A stretch of DNA of 64,000 nucleotides, taken from contig OY482848.1 of the NCBI GenBank assembly GCA_960531495.1, forward strand, positions 29,342,708 to 29,406,707, in the 5' to 3' direction. Numbering within the stretch: position 1 is the stretch's first letter; each line of letters starts with the position of its first letter. Made by a program: the position numbers and the translations under genes. Positions 1 through 12,283 of this stretch are shown here, in pieces. The notes beneath the pieces were generated by a model, which saw nothing but the letters and a program-made list of their open reading frames with translations, was not told the DNA's origin and searched no databases. The stretch is from Zeus faber. Lineage: Eukaryota > Chordata > Actinopteri > Zeiformes > Zeidae.

Positions 1-3000
1 AACATAAAGTTTCCTCCTCGGCATCGAAGCTCTAGTTTTCTACACGCAGCCATGTTTGTTGTTGGTCCTTCCGCTCCTTGAGCATTTTTCTTCTCGACTG
101 CCATTGATACAATCACAAGATCTTGTTAATCTTATCGATAAGTCCAAATCTTAATCGAATCGTTTCTTATTAGCAATTAATCGATTGTCGTTTTTTTGGA
201 AACATCTCTACTTAGTTTGAGGGTTGTGGGTGAGGACCATGAAGTGAAGTTACAGGGGTACAGGAAACAGCAGTAGACCCAGGTAACCCATATCAAACTA
301 CCATCAAAATATTACAGGTTGTCCTAAAAGCAATTAGCAAGTAAATCATCAGGAGAAAATTACTGGCCCATTGTAAAAGGGGAAAATGTGAACGCTATTT
401 TTCCGGAAACGCCCACGCAGCATATCCCCTCACATCGAACAAAGCAAGGTATACAAAGTAATTCCACCAATGTATTCAGCCACCTTGATGACTATGATGT
501 CAATCGAGGTGATGACTACCAAATGAGTCATCTACAGTGGGCGACTCTCCACATCGTTTCCGCCATCGTTACTGCTGTTGTCACCTTTGCAGTCAACCTA
601 CAGCAGTCTTCCTTCCTGCGCTTTGGCCATCTTCCATACAACCACAACTTTAAAAGGTCTGCAAAGCTAGGCAGTCCATCTTCCTGCTCCCTATGATGTA
701 GTGTGCAGTGACCAAGTCAATAGCATCCGGGGGCACATGCTCCATCTTAAGCAATGGCCACTGAGCAGCCTCAGAGGAGTTCTGTAAGATAGATAGAGGG
801 GTTACGCCGACGTCTGATCCATTTCTCATCAGGATGGGCCAACAGAAGCTTTTCCCAGGAGAAGTAAACGAGGGATGGTGTTGGAAAAGTCAAATTTGGC
901 TTTGTTTTTGGCTCCGTAAAATATATTTATTGTTAATCATTATGGAACCATTTCTCAAGGGGTGCAAAGAAACATACATTAATACATCAGTATATTATTG
1001 AATAATGACGAAATCCACCCACATTAGCTTATCTTAGGTTACCACTGATGCTCCGTTTCTGATGGTCGGACTGGTGTTAATATAGATTTGGGGGCAGGGC
1101 CATGCAACATATTACCTTGTATACAATACGTCATCGAGTCATGATTCAGCCCTGCCCAAAAAATCCGGACCAGAAAAATGGTGAGAAATAGTTTGCCGGT
1201 CTAAGTCCACAATTCAGTACTACCTCGATCAGTCTTTTCACATGTTTTCAGCAATTACTTTCTAACATGTATAATGTGTTTCGAAACAATTACTGATTTC
1301 ACTTTACAGGGACTTCAATGTTTATTACTACAGTCATTCTGCTGTTCTCTGCTACAAGCCAAGAAAGAAAAAGTTGTACCTCGTTAATGTTATATCCTCG
1401 TTATTGCTTATTATCTTTTGATAAAAATCAAAAATCTGGCTCTAAACCTATTGGAGCAATATGGAGCGAATGGAGCAATATAAATATAATAAACATTTTA
1501 ATGGTGTTTTCATTATGCCACTAACAATTACAGAGTAACATTTTTGATTTTGGGACGGTTGACATTCACTTCGGGACAGTTACAATTGTTTGTTTGGGAC
1601 AGTTCCGGGACGGTGGTGAAAAAATGTCTGGAGCCCTGATAGTAACATTCTCCAAATACTACATTTCACTGTTTTGGCCCCACCACAGTCACCTCATGTG
1701 TTAATCATTCCCAAGGGGAGGGTTGTATGAGCCACACATAGTGTGTACCTACATAGCGTGGTGTCACCAGCGAATAGATATGACACTGTGCACCGCTAGT
1801 AATAAGGATATCTGTATTGTCTCTTTCTGCATACAAACTGAAAAATCTTCTGGCCTTCTCGAGTGTTTGAAATTCTTTGAAATACCATGTCCTGCTGTTG
1901 GACAGATAAGGTTGTCCGTGTCCCAAGCCACGATGTCAAGCCATAATCTGTTTGTTGTGAACGAAAATGGGACAACATGAAAATTTATTTGAGGCCCATT
2001 GAAGTCATGAGCACAACACTGAATGGAAAAGGTCAGAAAGCCCCAATCTCTTATGTAATTTTGCATTCAAATTACAAATAATACATAGTCAATCAACATG
2101 CTCTAGGTCAAGCTTTTGTCGAATGGATTTTTTTTTACATTATTATCTCACGGATTTCCACTTTACACTTGCTGCTTAACTGCTTTTGGGAGACCCTCAT
2201 TTCCCAGAGTAGATTTTCAAACTTGACTCCCATCATTGTACAGACTGACCTGAGCATAAAAGGCTCTTCAGGTCTTCTTAATAGTGTCTGAAACAGTCAA
2301 TTTAACTCTGATAGACTCTGAGCTGAAGGACTGAGAAAACTGCATAATTTGGCCTGACAGATTTCTTTAAAAGGCCTATTTACCTGACCGCCTCATCGAG
2401 CTCCTTGTGTGAATCTCCATGTTCCCTCTTTATCAAGCTCTCCCAATTAAAGGCAAGCTAGTGTCATTTAAAAGATATCCAGCATCACTTAAAGTTCCTA
2501 AATATCCTTGTCCCCATCATGCACTGGCTTTCTGATCCCTCGCAAGTGTTGGGATGGTAAGCATCGACGTGCAATCCCTGTTGTAAGTAGAAACCCTTTA
2601 TTATGGTTCAAGGTTCCACATGTAAAATGGTGATTAGGTTCCACCTTTTAGCAAAATCTCCAGGGCACAACAAGGATATAGGGAATCTGAAGACTTAATC
2701 CAGGTTTGGTTCCGAGGTGAACACATAGGAAATAGCAAATTATATCTGTCAGATAAGGACCTCTTATGTTCACAATGGCAAAAAAAATACATTTAAGTGA
2801 CATTCTAGCAAATGAACATGGCAGTGAGCTAAAACTAAACCTCTTGATGAATGCAAATTAAATGCTGCTGAAATTGGAGTGAAGGTGGTCGTCACACAGG
2901 GATAAAAGCCTATAATGGAGGAAACGCTTGTTCCCTCCACGGACGATGGCCGCGGGAGTCTGGTGCGGTGCGTATCTTGCGCATCAGAGGCACTTCCGGT

Positions 3001-4313
3001 GAAGAGTGGTGCAGAGTCTGAACGCAGTACACAGACGGGTGCTCACAGGCGCGGCTGTTGCGAGGCAGCCATAACAACAAGTGCGAGGGGCTGGTCAGGC
3101 TGCACCGGCTCCTTCAGCAGAGCCCTGGGCCCAGGGCCCAGTCCCCGACTTACCTGGTCAAGGGTCGGCAGGCAGATGGAGGCTACACAGAGGCATTAAT
3201 CATCTTGTACTGTACCCATGATAGCAAAGGCTAGGGAAATAATAGTGAGCCCGAAAAAAAAGCGCTGAAAAAGGTCAACAGCTCAGATTTTACAATCCCA
3301 CTATTAATCATCAATGACAGTAACACACAGGGTCTCGTCGAGCGCACCACACAGATCTGTGATAGCCGACGGGTGCTGGTATTTCACATTTCAAATCGGC
3401 CATTACAGTACAAGTATTGATTATTCCCTGGGCCTATAAAAGAAAAAAAGGGGGAATTGCCTTTCCCATTTGAGGTACAGCAATTCAGTTTCCCGGTTTC
3501 CTTATCAGTCTCGTCCCCATCAAAGCCAGAAAAGGGGTTTGGACGCAGGCGAAATGTTTGGATCGAAACTACCCTTGTTCTCCCCACTAAGTAGGTTGGC
3601 TCAAGTTTGACACAAAAACATGTACATGCTCAGGAATGGGATCAGTATCATGTGGCCGTTCTGGGTGCGAAGGGATATTATATAGGGTATTATATATATT
3701 ATTATTTTTTATTGGTATTTATTATGATTATAATTTATATATACAGTATATCATATTATATGGCCTATTGTATGTATGGATTTGCTAAACCAGCCCCTTG
3801 TTTTTCCACTATGTGCAAATCTATATGCTTAGATCATCTGGTGCTTATGTACATTCAATTTGTGTGTGTGTATTTTGTATGTGTGTTTGTATGTTTAAAC
3901 AGTCTACATGTTTTGTGAGAGAGTTTTTTTGACCCCAGGTGATTTAATTGACATCTAAACAAAGGTGTCACGCCCGCTTAGGGACATATGGACACAAACA
4001 CCAGGAATTTGCTGAGATCCTTAAACGGTGCAGGCGAGCCTCTATGTACAACGCGATACCTCATTGATTCCTCTGCCCGGAGAAATCTAAACAACGACGT
4101 CAGTGTCAGAGATGCGCTCCGTCCGTGACGCTTCACAGACATTCACATGAAAAAACATAATGGGTATAAATCTTTTTGTCCCTGTATGTTTTTTGCGGCC
4201 AACATTGTTGGGGCTACTTTATGCGTCCCAAACAGTATTTTTGAAGATATACAGCTATAGTTTAAGGTTGGTTTATGTTTTTACAAAAACACAATCAAAA
4301 CATTTATTACATA
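1..4313. other. Intergenic or intronic sequence, no secure gene
   Basis: I see no assignable gene. Points of note are an unassigned minus-strand open stretch at 650-781, a 14-bp imperfect inverted repeat around 1087-1161, a hAT-like terminus near 1620-1640, and a GC-rich patch at 2915-3200 that includes a chance consensus splice donor. Confidence 0.6.
650..781 (-). other. Unassigned minus-strand open stretch with a splice-acceptor-like start
   Basis: On the minus strand a pyrimidine-rich sequence ending CTTACAG precedes 43 open codons and a TAA stop. The residues look protein-like (for example KMEHVPPDAIDLVTAHYIIG), but I do not recognise the family. The sequence just upstream also reads plausibly in another frame, so this may be a degraded element rather than an exon. 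Confidence 0.15.
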
Positions 4314-4315
4314 TA

Positions 4316-5142
4316 CACTACTCACAAAAAGTTAGGGATATTCGTCTTTCGAGTGAAATTTCAGGATGAACCTAAAATGCACTATAACCTTTACAGGTGA
4401 ACTTAATTTGACCTTCTCTAAACTTTTGAATGCACATGTCCAACTGTTCAATGTTTCAGTACTTTTTGCACAACTTGCTGTTCTCTAACAAGGAGCTGAA
4501 CGGCAAAATTCACAACAGGTGTTTGAACCATGAATCGACCAATACATTTCCTGGTTCAATTAGAATTGGTATTTAAACAGTCCTCTTCATCATGCTGTTC
4601 ACATTTTGACATCGTAAGACCAGGACGACACCTAACAACTCTAATGCTCCAGCTCATGGAGGTGGCATCATTAGGGAACGGCTGCTGGAGACTGGGGCAC
4701 CTCAACTGGAGTGGCCTGCACTTTCTCCAGACCTGAATCCCATAGAAAACCTATAGGATCAGCTGAGTGGCCGTGTAGAGGCTCGTCACTCCTTGCCCCA
4801 GAACCTCAATGACCTGAGGGCCGCCCTTCAAGAAGAGGGGGGGGCCAGGCCTCAGCAGACAATAAGTCGACTTGTGAACAGCATGAGACGTCGTTGTCAA
4901 GCTGTAATTGATGCTCAAGGACACATGACAAGTTACTGAGACATTGACATTTTTTGTTGTGGTAAACCCACCACTGTTGTTGGCTTTTGTTTCAATCAAT
5001 TGTTTGAGATGAGGAAATCACTATTGCATGCTTCTACTTAAATGCCCTACTTTCATGATTTAATATCACTGTAGTATAAACTTTTTACATTTTCCATAAA
5101 TTTAACCCGAAAGCCAAATATCCCTAACTTTTTGTGAGTAGC

Positions 5143-5143
<1 letters not shown>
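4316..5143 (+). mobile_element. Internally deleted Tc1-like transposon, 828 bp
   Basis: The two ends are inverted repeats of about 45 bp containing CTACTCACAAAAAGTTAGG, and the element is flanked by TA on both sides (4314-4315 and 5144-5145), the Tc1/mariner target duplication. The interior keeps the end of a Tc1 transposase. Around 4725-4760 the plus strand reads SPDLNPIENL, the block around the third catalytic residue, followed at once by a TAG stop; the downstream sequence (DQLSGRVEARHSLPQNL) continues the family pattern. The helix-turn-helix region and the first two catalytic aspartates are gone. It is a non-autonomous deletion derivative. A GT microsatellite (about 5149-5190) starts right at its end. 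Confidence 0.93.

Positions 5144-5148
<5 letters not shown>

Positions 5149-5190
<42 letters not shown>
5149..5190. repeat. (GT)n microsatellite
   Basis: A run of about 21 GT units directly adjoins the right TA duplication of the Tc1-like element. Confidence 0.95.
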
Positions 5191-5193
<3 letters not shown>

Positions 5194-8100
5194 CTATATA
5201 TACATACACACAACATTTATACCAAGAGCTATACTACCATCCACATCGCCACTTAGTCCCCTGCCTTAGCCTTTTGATAGCCTTCTATTTTAATTTATTC
5301 TTTGCATAGAATCACATATTGTACTATGTTCCTACTTTCTGAACTGATTTTAGACAGATTTTGTTTCTCTTAGACTGTTTTTTACACCAATTGTATGTAC
5401 AACAATGCACCAATCAAATTCCTTGTCTACGAAAATGTACATGGCTGAATTAACAGATTTAGCGCCTAGCCGCTAAATCGCACTGTAGTAGTAGCCACCA
5501 AGGTGAGGACAGCGGGTTGAGGGGTGGACGTACGACAGCTCCGTAAGCCACTGACCTACATTTGCCGGGATTTGAGAAGAGATCAAAGTTCTTGGGCGAC
5601 ACAACTCGACACATGCAGATCCAGCAGATTTTAACCTGACCGACTGGCACGCTGCCAGCTTTCAGGCCGCGGTGCTGGCTGCTGGTGTAGTGTTTTTCAG
5701 TAATCTGAAGGTGTTGATACCTGCGGAAACACTGCGTCCGCTGAAGACAAGGTCGCGGATGTTGAACCCGTATCACACAGGCAGGCACCCGAGAGCAAAG
5801 ATGACAAAAGAAACTGCTAAGTCCGAAGGGAGCAGGCTCCATCACTCATGCAAATTTCTCAACTAATCTAATCGACATAAAGCTGAGGGTAAATCTAGCT
5901 TTAAAGGGCAGAAGGCACCAGATTGTGCCTGTCAGACACGTTTCACAAAAAAGAAGAAATAAAAATGCACTTTCTGACAAATGGGTACAAAATAAAAAAA
6001 ACCCTGCTAAACCAGGAATGAATATTTTAAGTCAGGAGTTCTGGTGACAATGTGTATTTTGTTCATTACAGGATGGGTAGAGTGTGAGTGGGGGGGGGGG
6101 CTGGTTAGTAAGTGTAGTGCCCTTGGGATTTGAAGCCACATACACGTGCCCCTAACAACATGATATATCAGGTTTATTTATTACGTTTTTGTCAAAGGGA
6201 CGACCAGCATCAAGGCTTGGACAGTATCCAAAATTCTATACTGCCATGCAGTCCCACTCAAATATTACGATACACAATATTATCACCGTTGTTGATGGGG
6301 GTGGGGGTGGAAAGATATTCTAATATGACAATTATTACAAAACATTTTTTGAATATATAATTATATTATTCTTATTCACGTGTAATTTATTGCTAATAAG
6401 AATTTGATCGATAAGATTTCAAATCAAACAATTACCTGCGGCAGATTGATTTACTGCCGCCTTTCCCATTTGCCTGGGTCCAGACTTTGATCCACCCACT
6501 CCTGAGTTGACCAATTCTTCTCAAGATGGAAACGGAGTGTAACGAGTTGACAATTCTGTCTGATATCAGGCTACTTGGGGTTATGTTAACGTGCGAGCAC
6601 CTAACAAAGCAACGGTTTCCCTTGCAACAGACGAGACAGAGCGCAATTTCATTTTCCTGTTAATATTCTATTATATTCTATTTTGAATATGCTACAGGAA
6701 TGCCTGTTTCTTAAATGATACAATAAATCTTTGATTGAGGAACATAACATGCATCCATTATTGTGTATATTATAAGCTATATTCAGGTTTTATGTTCCAT
6801 TTATCAATGATTGTTTGTTAAGGTTCCTTATTGATTAAGGAAATTCCTTTAAATTTGCATTTCTTCACATACTCCCCCCATTGTATCAAAATGACTGGAA
6901 TTGCAGTGAAATGTGATCACAATATCTATGAATTTGGGAACATCAGCCATTCTATGTAATTTGTTTACTCCCTCGGCTATTTCCAGGAAAACAGGCTGTT
7001 TGGGGAAAGGGAACCCTCTTGGGAACTTGGAAATTTGGTATACACTAACCACAAGGAAATTGTGGTTGGACAAAGATCTGACCTCAAACAGCCGGCAAAG
7101 TTATCTGCGAACCATGCGGTGAGACAGTTGTTGTCAAAGGCAGTAATACAACCAAACTATTCTATCATCTGAAGGTCAAAACACGTGTGGGAGCATGAAG
7201 AATGCACAAGAATGTTGTCTGACGAGTCGCTCTTCCAGCACATGGCTGTCTGAGCCATATTCTAGATGTTTAGTTGCTTTTCTTGACATTATGAAAATCC
7301 AAAGGTGGAAAGGCATATATATACTGTATATTTATTTACATATTTGCATATTATATGAACATTTATTTGAAGGAGTATTGCAAATGCCATTCAGAAGTTT
7401 AATGGACTCCATTTAACACAATGACATGTTCACAAAGGTTCTACTTGAGTTTTATGTAAAGTGTATACAGTCCTCTGGTACTTTTTAAGCGGATTGTATA
7501 ACTGTAATTATTAGAAAAGGTATATACATTTCTGTGCAAAATTCAAAATATACCATCCCATACCTGTGTGGGTATGGACATACATGCACAGACTCTAATC
7601 TCATTACCAATTGAACTCTAACCCAGAGTGTTTCAGTTCACCCGCAAATCACCTCTGAGAAGGCAGATTGTTGATTTCCTCCATGCCAATGCATCCACAG
7701 AAAAACAACACCAAGTCTATTAGTGAGGGATGATGGGAGGTTGGCGTATTTTGTGTGTATGTGTGCGTTTGTCTGCCCTAAAGTTCAAGGGGAGATAACT
7801 AAACATGTTGTGCTACGTTTCTCTTTGACAAAGTGTATCATATTGGAGGCTTTGGTAAAATGTTTTCACTTGGAGGATAACCACTGCTTTTAAAACTCTA
7901 CCATTTCACATCGTCTCACTATAACGATGTGGGAAGGGTGGTGGAAATCGGAGCAGCGCCAGTTGGGTGGCTTGGTCTTGCCCGACATCCACATGGTCGC
8001 GGACCATGGGCACCACAGCCACTGGCCACATACACCTTGTTCAAACCAACCACAGACGCACACAAAGCACAAACACACTGCCGGCCAGTCGGTGCCAAAC

Positions 8101-10724
8101 TGGAGGAATGAGCAGCCAACTGTAGCTACACTTTTAGGCTCGTTGTTTCTTGCAGCCTTCAGCTGTGCTTCAGAGTTTCACATGCCTCCTACTTTTCCAC
8201 CTATCCCAGAGCTCTTTTTGTTTTTGTTTTTACGTAATCTGCGCTGCTTCTCCGCAGGACGTTGGGCCAACATTCCTTCAGCTGAGCCGGCAGGCTCAAA
8301 TGGCTCTGCGTGGTTCTCTCTTTTAGATAACGCGAGGGGCAGGACTGCTGGTCTCTGAATGATTCAGTTTTGATCCCATGTATCACAAGTTAATTATATT
8401 TTTATACAATATTCTCACAGGAACCTTTACCATTATTATGTGACTATATGTGATATGTATATTCCAATTGGAATTAGAAATAAAAATTTCAGTTGACATT
8501 TTATATTGTACAGTAATGCCTACCCTTAATACCCTTAATGGTGGACCATTCATTGCAATTCTTTATTCAAGTCAAGTCAAAATAGGGCCCTGACACTTGT
8601 TCTTAAAGCTGCTTTCACCTTTTGTTGACCTCACAATGGAATTGAATGTAAAATGAAAGGGTGGACACATAGTGTGAAACATATAGTATTTGTATTTTCT
8701 TAAGAACCTGCTCATGTACTTTGGTTTGCAAAGGTTTGAGATAACTATATCCAAATTTGTCTTCGCTGACACTTGTGCTCCAAAGACTCTCAGGTCCCAC
8801 ACGATGCTGAGTCTATAACCGGACAGCTTTAACCTGGCACACCCATGAGTTAACTGATAGGGTAGAGACTTAATGGGATTTCACAAAGACAGGACTAATC
8901 CCAAGCACAGCCTCTCTCCTGGCCAAGAGAAACATGCCCCAGGGAGCCACAAATTGACCCCTATTTACAGTAAACAACACATTTATTGACTTAAAACCAT
9001 TGGTGCCATTTTTTTTTTCGAGAAAAACAATAAAATCTGCATAAGGCAAGAAACACTTTTCTCCCTTTCTTTAAGGGAGGGGGGTGTATCTCACAATAAA
9101 CTTTCAATACAACCTTTATAGTCCTTGTCTGCTAAATAATGAAAAAAAACAATTCTATGAGAAACTGAGCTCGTATATATATGCGCAAGCCTTTTCAGAG
9201 GGCATAAAGTGCTGATATCCTTGGAATGGGGTTAAGGGGGGTCACGTATGGTGAACCTTCACTTGTGGTGGACAGAAGCTAATTTTAGGCTCAACCTGAG
9301 GATCGTTCCGCAAACCTGGTCTCTAAATCAATCTGACAGGATAGGCCGATGAAATGCACCCCGCGACTGACATTTAATACAGCTAAAAGCCGGGATGCAC
9401 AAGGCGATGCACAACATAACTTTCGCGTCTGGTGAGCTCCTGCAAGCCCCGCTTTACACCTATAGCGATAATCTTTGCTTTGCTGTGCCTAAACAGTGTT
9501 TACACTCCATGACAAGGGACAGACTGAGTTTTCGCTGAGTTTAGACCCACCCACTCTTTCTTGTCTAAGGTCCGACTCTCTCAAGGTTACGTCTCAATTC
9601 ACACGTACATATAGACACTACTACAGCTGGTGATTTAAAAAAACGCTTAAAACCGGACGTCTCAGTTTTTCCCGCCTCTTAATTTTCGAAAAAAAATGCA
9701 TTAACTCTGGAAGTGCTCGAGGGGCGGAAATGCTGTAGACACTGCCTACCAATCAGTGCTATGTCTTCTTTTTCACTTCTCAGACCAGTTACATTATTGG
9801 TGGTCTTCACTGAAACTATGGAAATGGCTAGTATATAATGTACTTTTGATTCTTTTTATTTCACATGTGTTGTGGTTCATTTGTTAATATCGGCAAAAAA
9901 AAAAAAAAAGGTAAATTAACAGGTGTAAATGGTTAGCAAAACATGACTTTGAGTAAAGGTCCTTTTTAAGAAAATTCAGTTCTGTTAGCTCCATTTCATC
10001 CTAAACTATGGGCTAAATCTAGACAGACTGTGTGAACCTACATTTTTAATTCAACATGACATATTGAGCAGTGGGAGGGTATTTCAACTGGAGATCAATC
10101 GTTACGTCTTATTTATATTTTAGTGTCTTTTAAACATTTTTATTCTCAATGCTGCTTGTGGGTAGTCCAATATGGAATCACAGCAGAATCATAGACAATT
10201 TCAGGTTCGCTATTTTGTGTGGATTGTGGGTGTTAATGTATTATATAATTATGTAATTTGTCATTTTAATCTTCCAAATGACCGTGTTGGGCATATGGAA
10301 ATAAGGTATCCGCAGACATTTCCTTTAGTCATCTAAGTCACTTTGATATTTTCATTTTCATATGATGTCAATTCAAAAATTAAGTAAGTGAAATAGAAAT
10401 CTATATACATTTGAGATGATAATTTGTCTCAGATGCCAGACATTGTGTTGCTATGATGCTGCACCTCTGCTGGATAGATGCAGAGGGAATTACCATATTG
10501 GTGGAATTACCACCAGTGTGGCAGGGTCATCTTCAGGGCTAAATCACTATTGACTGGGCCTGGGGTTAAGAGAGATACCAGTAGCGGGAGGTCAGCGGGG
10601 CCCCTGCCAATTTATCTGTCAGCCCAATTATCTAGATAGGGTCTCAGGGCAGGCCAAATTACAGCCCAAGGAATTGTTACCAAGGCAGCTACAGTAGTAG
10701 GAAATAAATCTGGGGAAATGAAGA
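5191..10724. other. Unique-looking AT-rich sequence
   Basis: Apart from the open frame at 5459-5842 I see no gene or complete element. The 7920-8360 block is more GC-rich and has long overlapping open frames without recognisable domains. The 10430-10720 block looks like complex, non-repetitive DNA and could be conserved noncoding sequence. Confidence 0.5.
5459..5842 (-). CDS. Unassigned 127-codon open frame, possible exon or gene relic
   Basis: From an ATG at 5842 (CAT on the plus strand at 5840-5842) the minus strand stays open for 127 codons to a TAA. The start reads MEPAPFGLSSFFCHLCSRVP and is followed by an arginine-rich stretch free of acidic residues (VQHPRPCLQRTQCFRRYQ). That composition resembles a mitochondrial presequence but is no proof. 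The later part is rich in Cys and less convincing as protein. The local base composition is more GC-rich than its surroundings. No poly(A) tract or target duplication marks it as a retrocopy, and no strong donor splits it. I do not recognise the family; it could be a nested first exon, a pseudogene or chance. Confidence 0.25.
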   Translation of the reverse strand: MEPAPFGLSSFFCHLCSRVPACVIRVQHPRPCLQRTQCFRRYQHLQITEKHYTSSQHRGLKAGSVPVGQVKICWICMCRVVSPKNFDLFSNPGKCRSVAYGAVVRPPLNPLSSPWWLLLQCDLAARR

Positions 10725-10800
10725 GTTAAGTTCAAGTTCAAGTTCCAAGAGATTATTTGTCACATACATACACATACGGTCGTACACATATGCAGTGAAA
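10725..10800 (-). repeat. 5'-truncated LINE-like 3' end with GAACTT tail
   Basis: Read on the minus strand, the sequence ends in ATGTGACAAATAATCTCTTG followed by repeated GAACTT, the form seen at 3' ends of fish L2/Rex-type LINEs. Only the tail is clear; the upstream limit is uncertain. Confidence 0.45.
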
Positions 10801-11134
10801 TGTCATGACACCAGGTGATTACGCACAAAAAGCTCTATAAGCTCTAAAAATACTAAAATGTGCATAATGGACACGAGGTGCTCGCGCAGGCGGTCCCGAG
10901 GGGCGGGGCCACAATCGCGATTCAGGGTTCTATGAGTATATAATAGAATTAACTGTCTGCGTTGTATTAAATAGACATTTAAATCCTCCTAAATGAAACT
11001 TACCTTAATTACCTCACAGAGTAAAAGTCCTGTTAAGGCTAAAATAGTGTATGAACACGTAGCTAAGAAGTTAAAAGGTCATGAAAAAAAACACTGATCA
11101 TAACTAAAAGGTTAGCGTTACTGTACAGCAAGGG

Positions 11135-12275
11135 TAGTTGACGAACAGAACGGAGTTGGTCCGTGATTCGTACGGATTGAACATGACACCGATTACTTAT
11201 AGGGGTGCAACGGATCACAAAACTCAGTTCGGATTGTATTCGGATCAGCAAATAAAAAATTTAAAAAAATGGGGGGATAAATATAACTTTTCTTACCATT
11301 TATTCTGTGAAACACTTAAAGCAAGGAACTTTTGCCCACGGTCTTAAATGAAAACAACATACAAGATGTCCAGTGTTTAAATAAAATCTTAAAAAATACA
11401 AGATATTTAATACTTAATTCTTAAATTAAAGTGCAATATGAGACACGCGTGATACCTTCTTCCTTTAAACATGGCAGTGAATAAAAAATAATCATTAGAT
11501 CCATCCCCAGTGACTGAATTTAATTACAATAAGTAACCAATATCTTGTTCAATTTCTCACATTTATTACAAACAACATTTCATGAAAGAATTAAGCAGCA
11601 GATGCATAGCGGCGCCATTTGCTTCACGGTATGTCGTAAAGTAGCAGCAACAGAGCGCGACGTAAACCAATCATTGCTCTTCAGAGTAAAAGACAGCAAC
11701 AAATGTCTTGTCTATCTTCTTTTAACTGCAACTCTGCATCGAGATTTAAGGAATAAATCCTCTGAAAAGTAACAGCGGCAGTGAAACTTGACTTCATCAT
11801 TTCAAACATCATTTCACTATGATGGTTAAATTTTGCAAATGATCCACGGTTGATGTGTGCCGAACTGTGGGGGGCGACCCGTACGTTCCGTTACACCACT
11901 TCCTACTTATTGTAATTAAATTCCGTTACTGGGGGCGGATCTAATATTTTTTCATTCACTACCATGTTTAAAGAAGAAGGTATCATGTGCGCCTCATATT
12001 GCACCTTAATTTAACAATTGAGTATTGAATATTTTATATATTTTAAGATTTTATTTAAACAACATTCAAGATTGGACATATTGAATGTTGTTTTCATTTA
12101 AGACCATGGACAACACGTCCTTGCTTTAAGTGTTTTGCAGAATAAATAGAAAGCAAAGTTATATTTGTCCCCCCTTTTTATTTATCGCTGATCCGAATAA
12201 TGATCGAAAACGATCTGTGACTCAAAACCTTGATACGATTCAAAACCGTGAGTTTCGTGATCCATTGCACCCCTA
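11135..12275. mobile_element. Fold-back, hAT-like MITE with long inverted arms
   Basis: The outer ends read TAGGGGTGCAACGGATCA (left, from 11199) and the matching complement ending at 12275. The similarity continues inwards for more than 300 bp on each side (about 11200-11535 and 11904-12275), separated by a loop of about 370 bp. The right side is followed by AGCAAGGG (12276-12283). The same 8-mer occurs at 11127-11134, not next to the left arm but 65 bp outside it and followed by TAG. I infer an 8-bp hAT-type target duplication with extra sequence lying between the left TAG and the repeat. The loop holds a second, inward-facing sequence resembling a terminus (GGTGTAACGGAACGTACGGG on the minus strand near 11876-11895), so the element may be composite. 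No transposase is encoded. Confidence 0.85.
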
Positions 12276-12283
12276 AGCAAGGG

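Noticed and set aside
1091-1158. Small MITE from the GGGCAGGGC/GCCCTGCCC pair
   Set aside because: Arms are only about 14 bp with a mismatch, and no target duplication is seen.
3150-3240. Minus-strand exon between a TTTCCCTAG acceptor and a CAGGTAAGT donor
   Set aside because: All three frames contain stops or read as non-protein-like sequence, so a coding exon is not supported.
8258-8326. Plus-strand terminal exon after a good acceptor (TTCTCCGCAG)
   Set aside because: Only 22 codons, no recognisable protein and no matching donor; likely chance.
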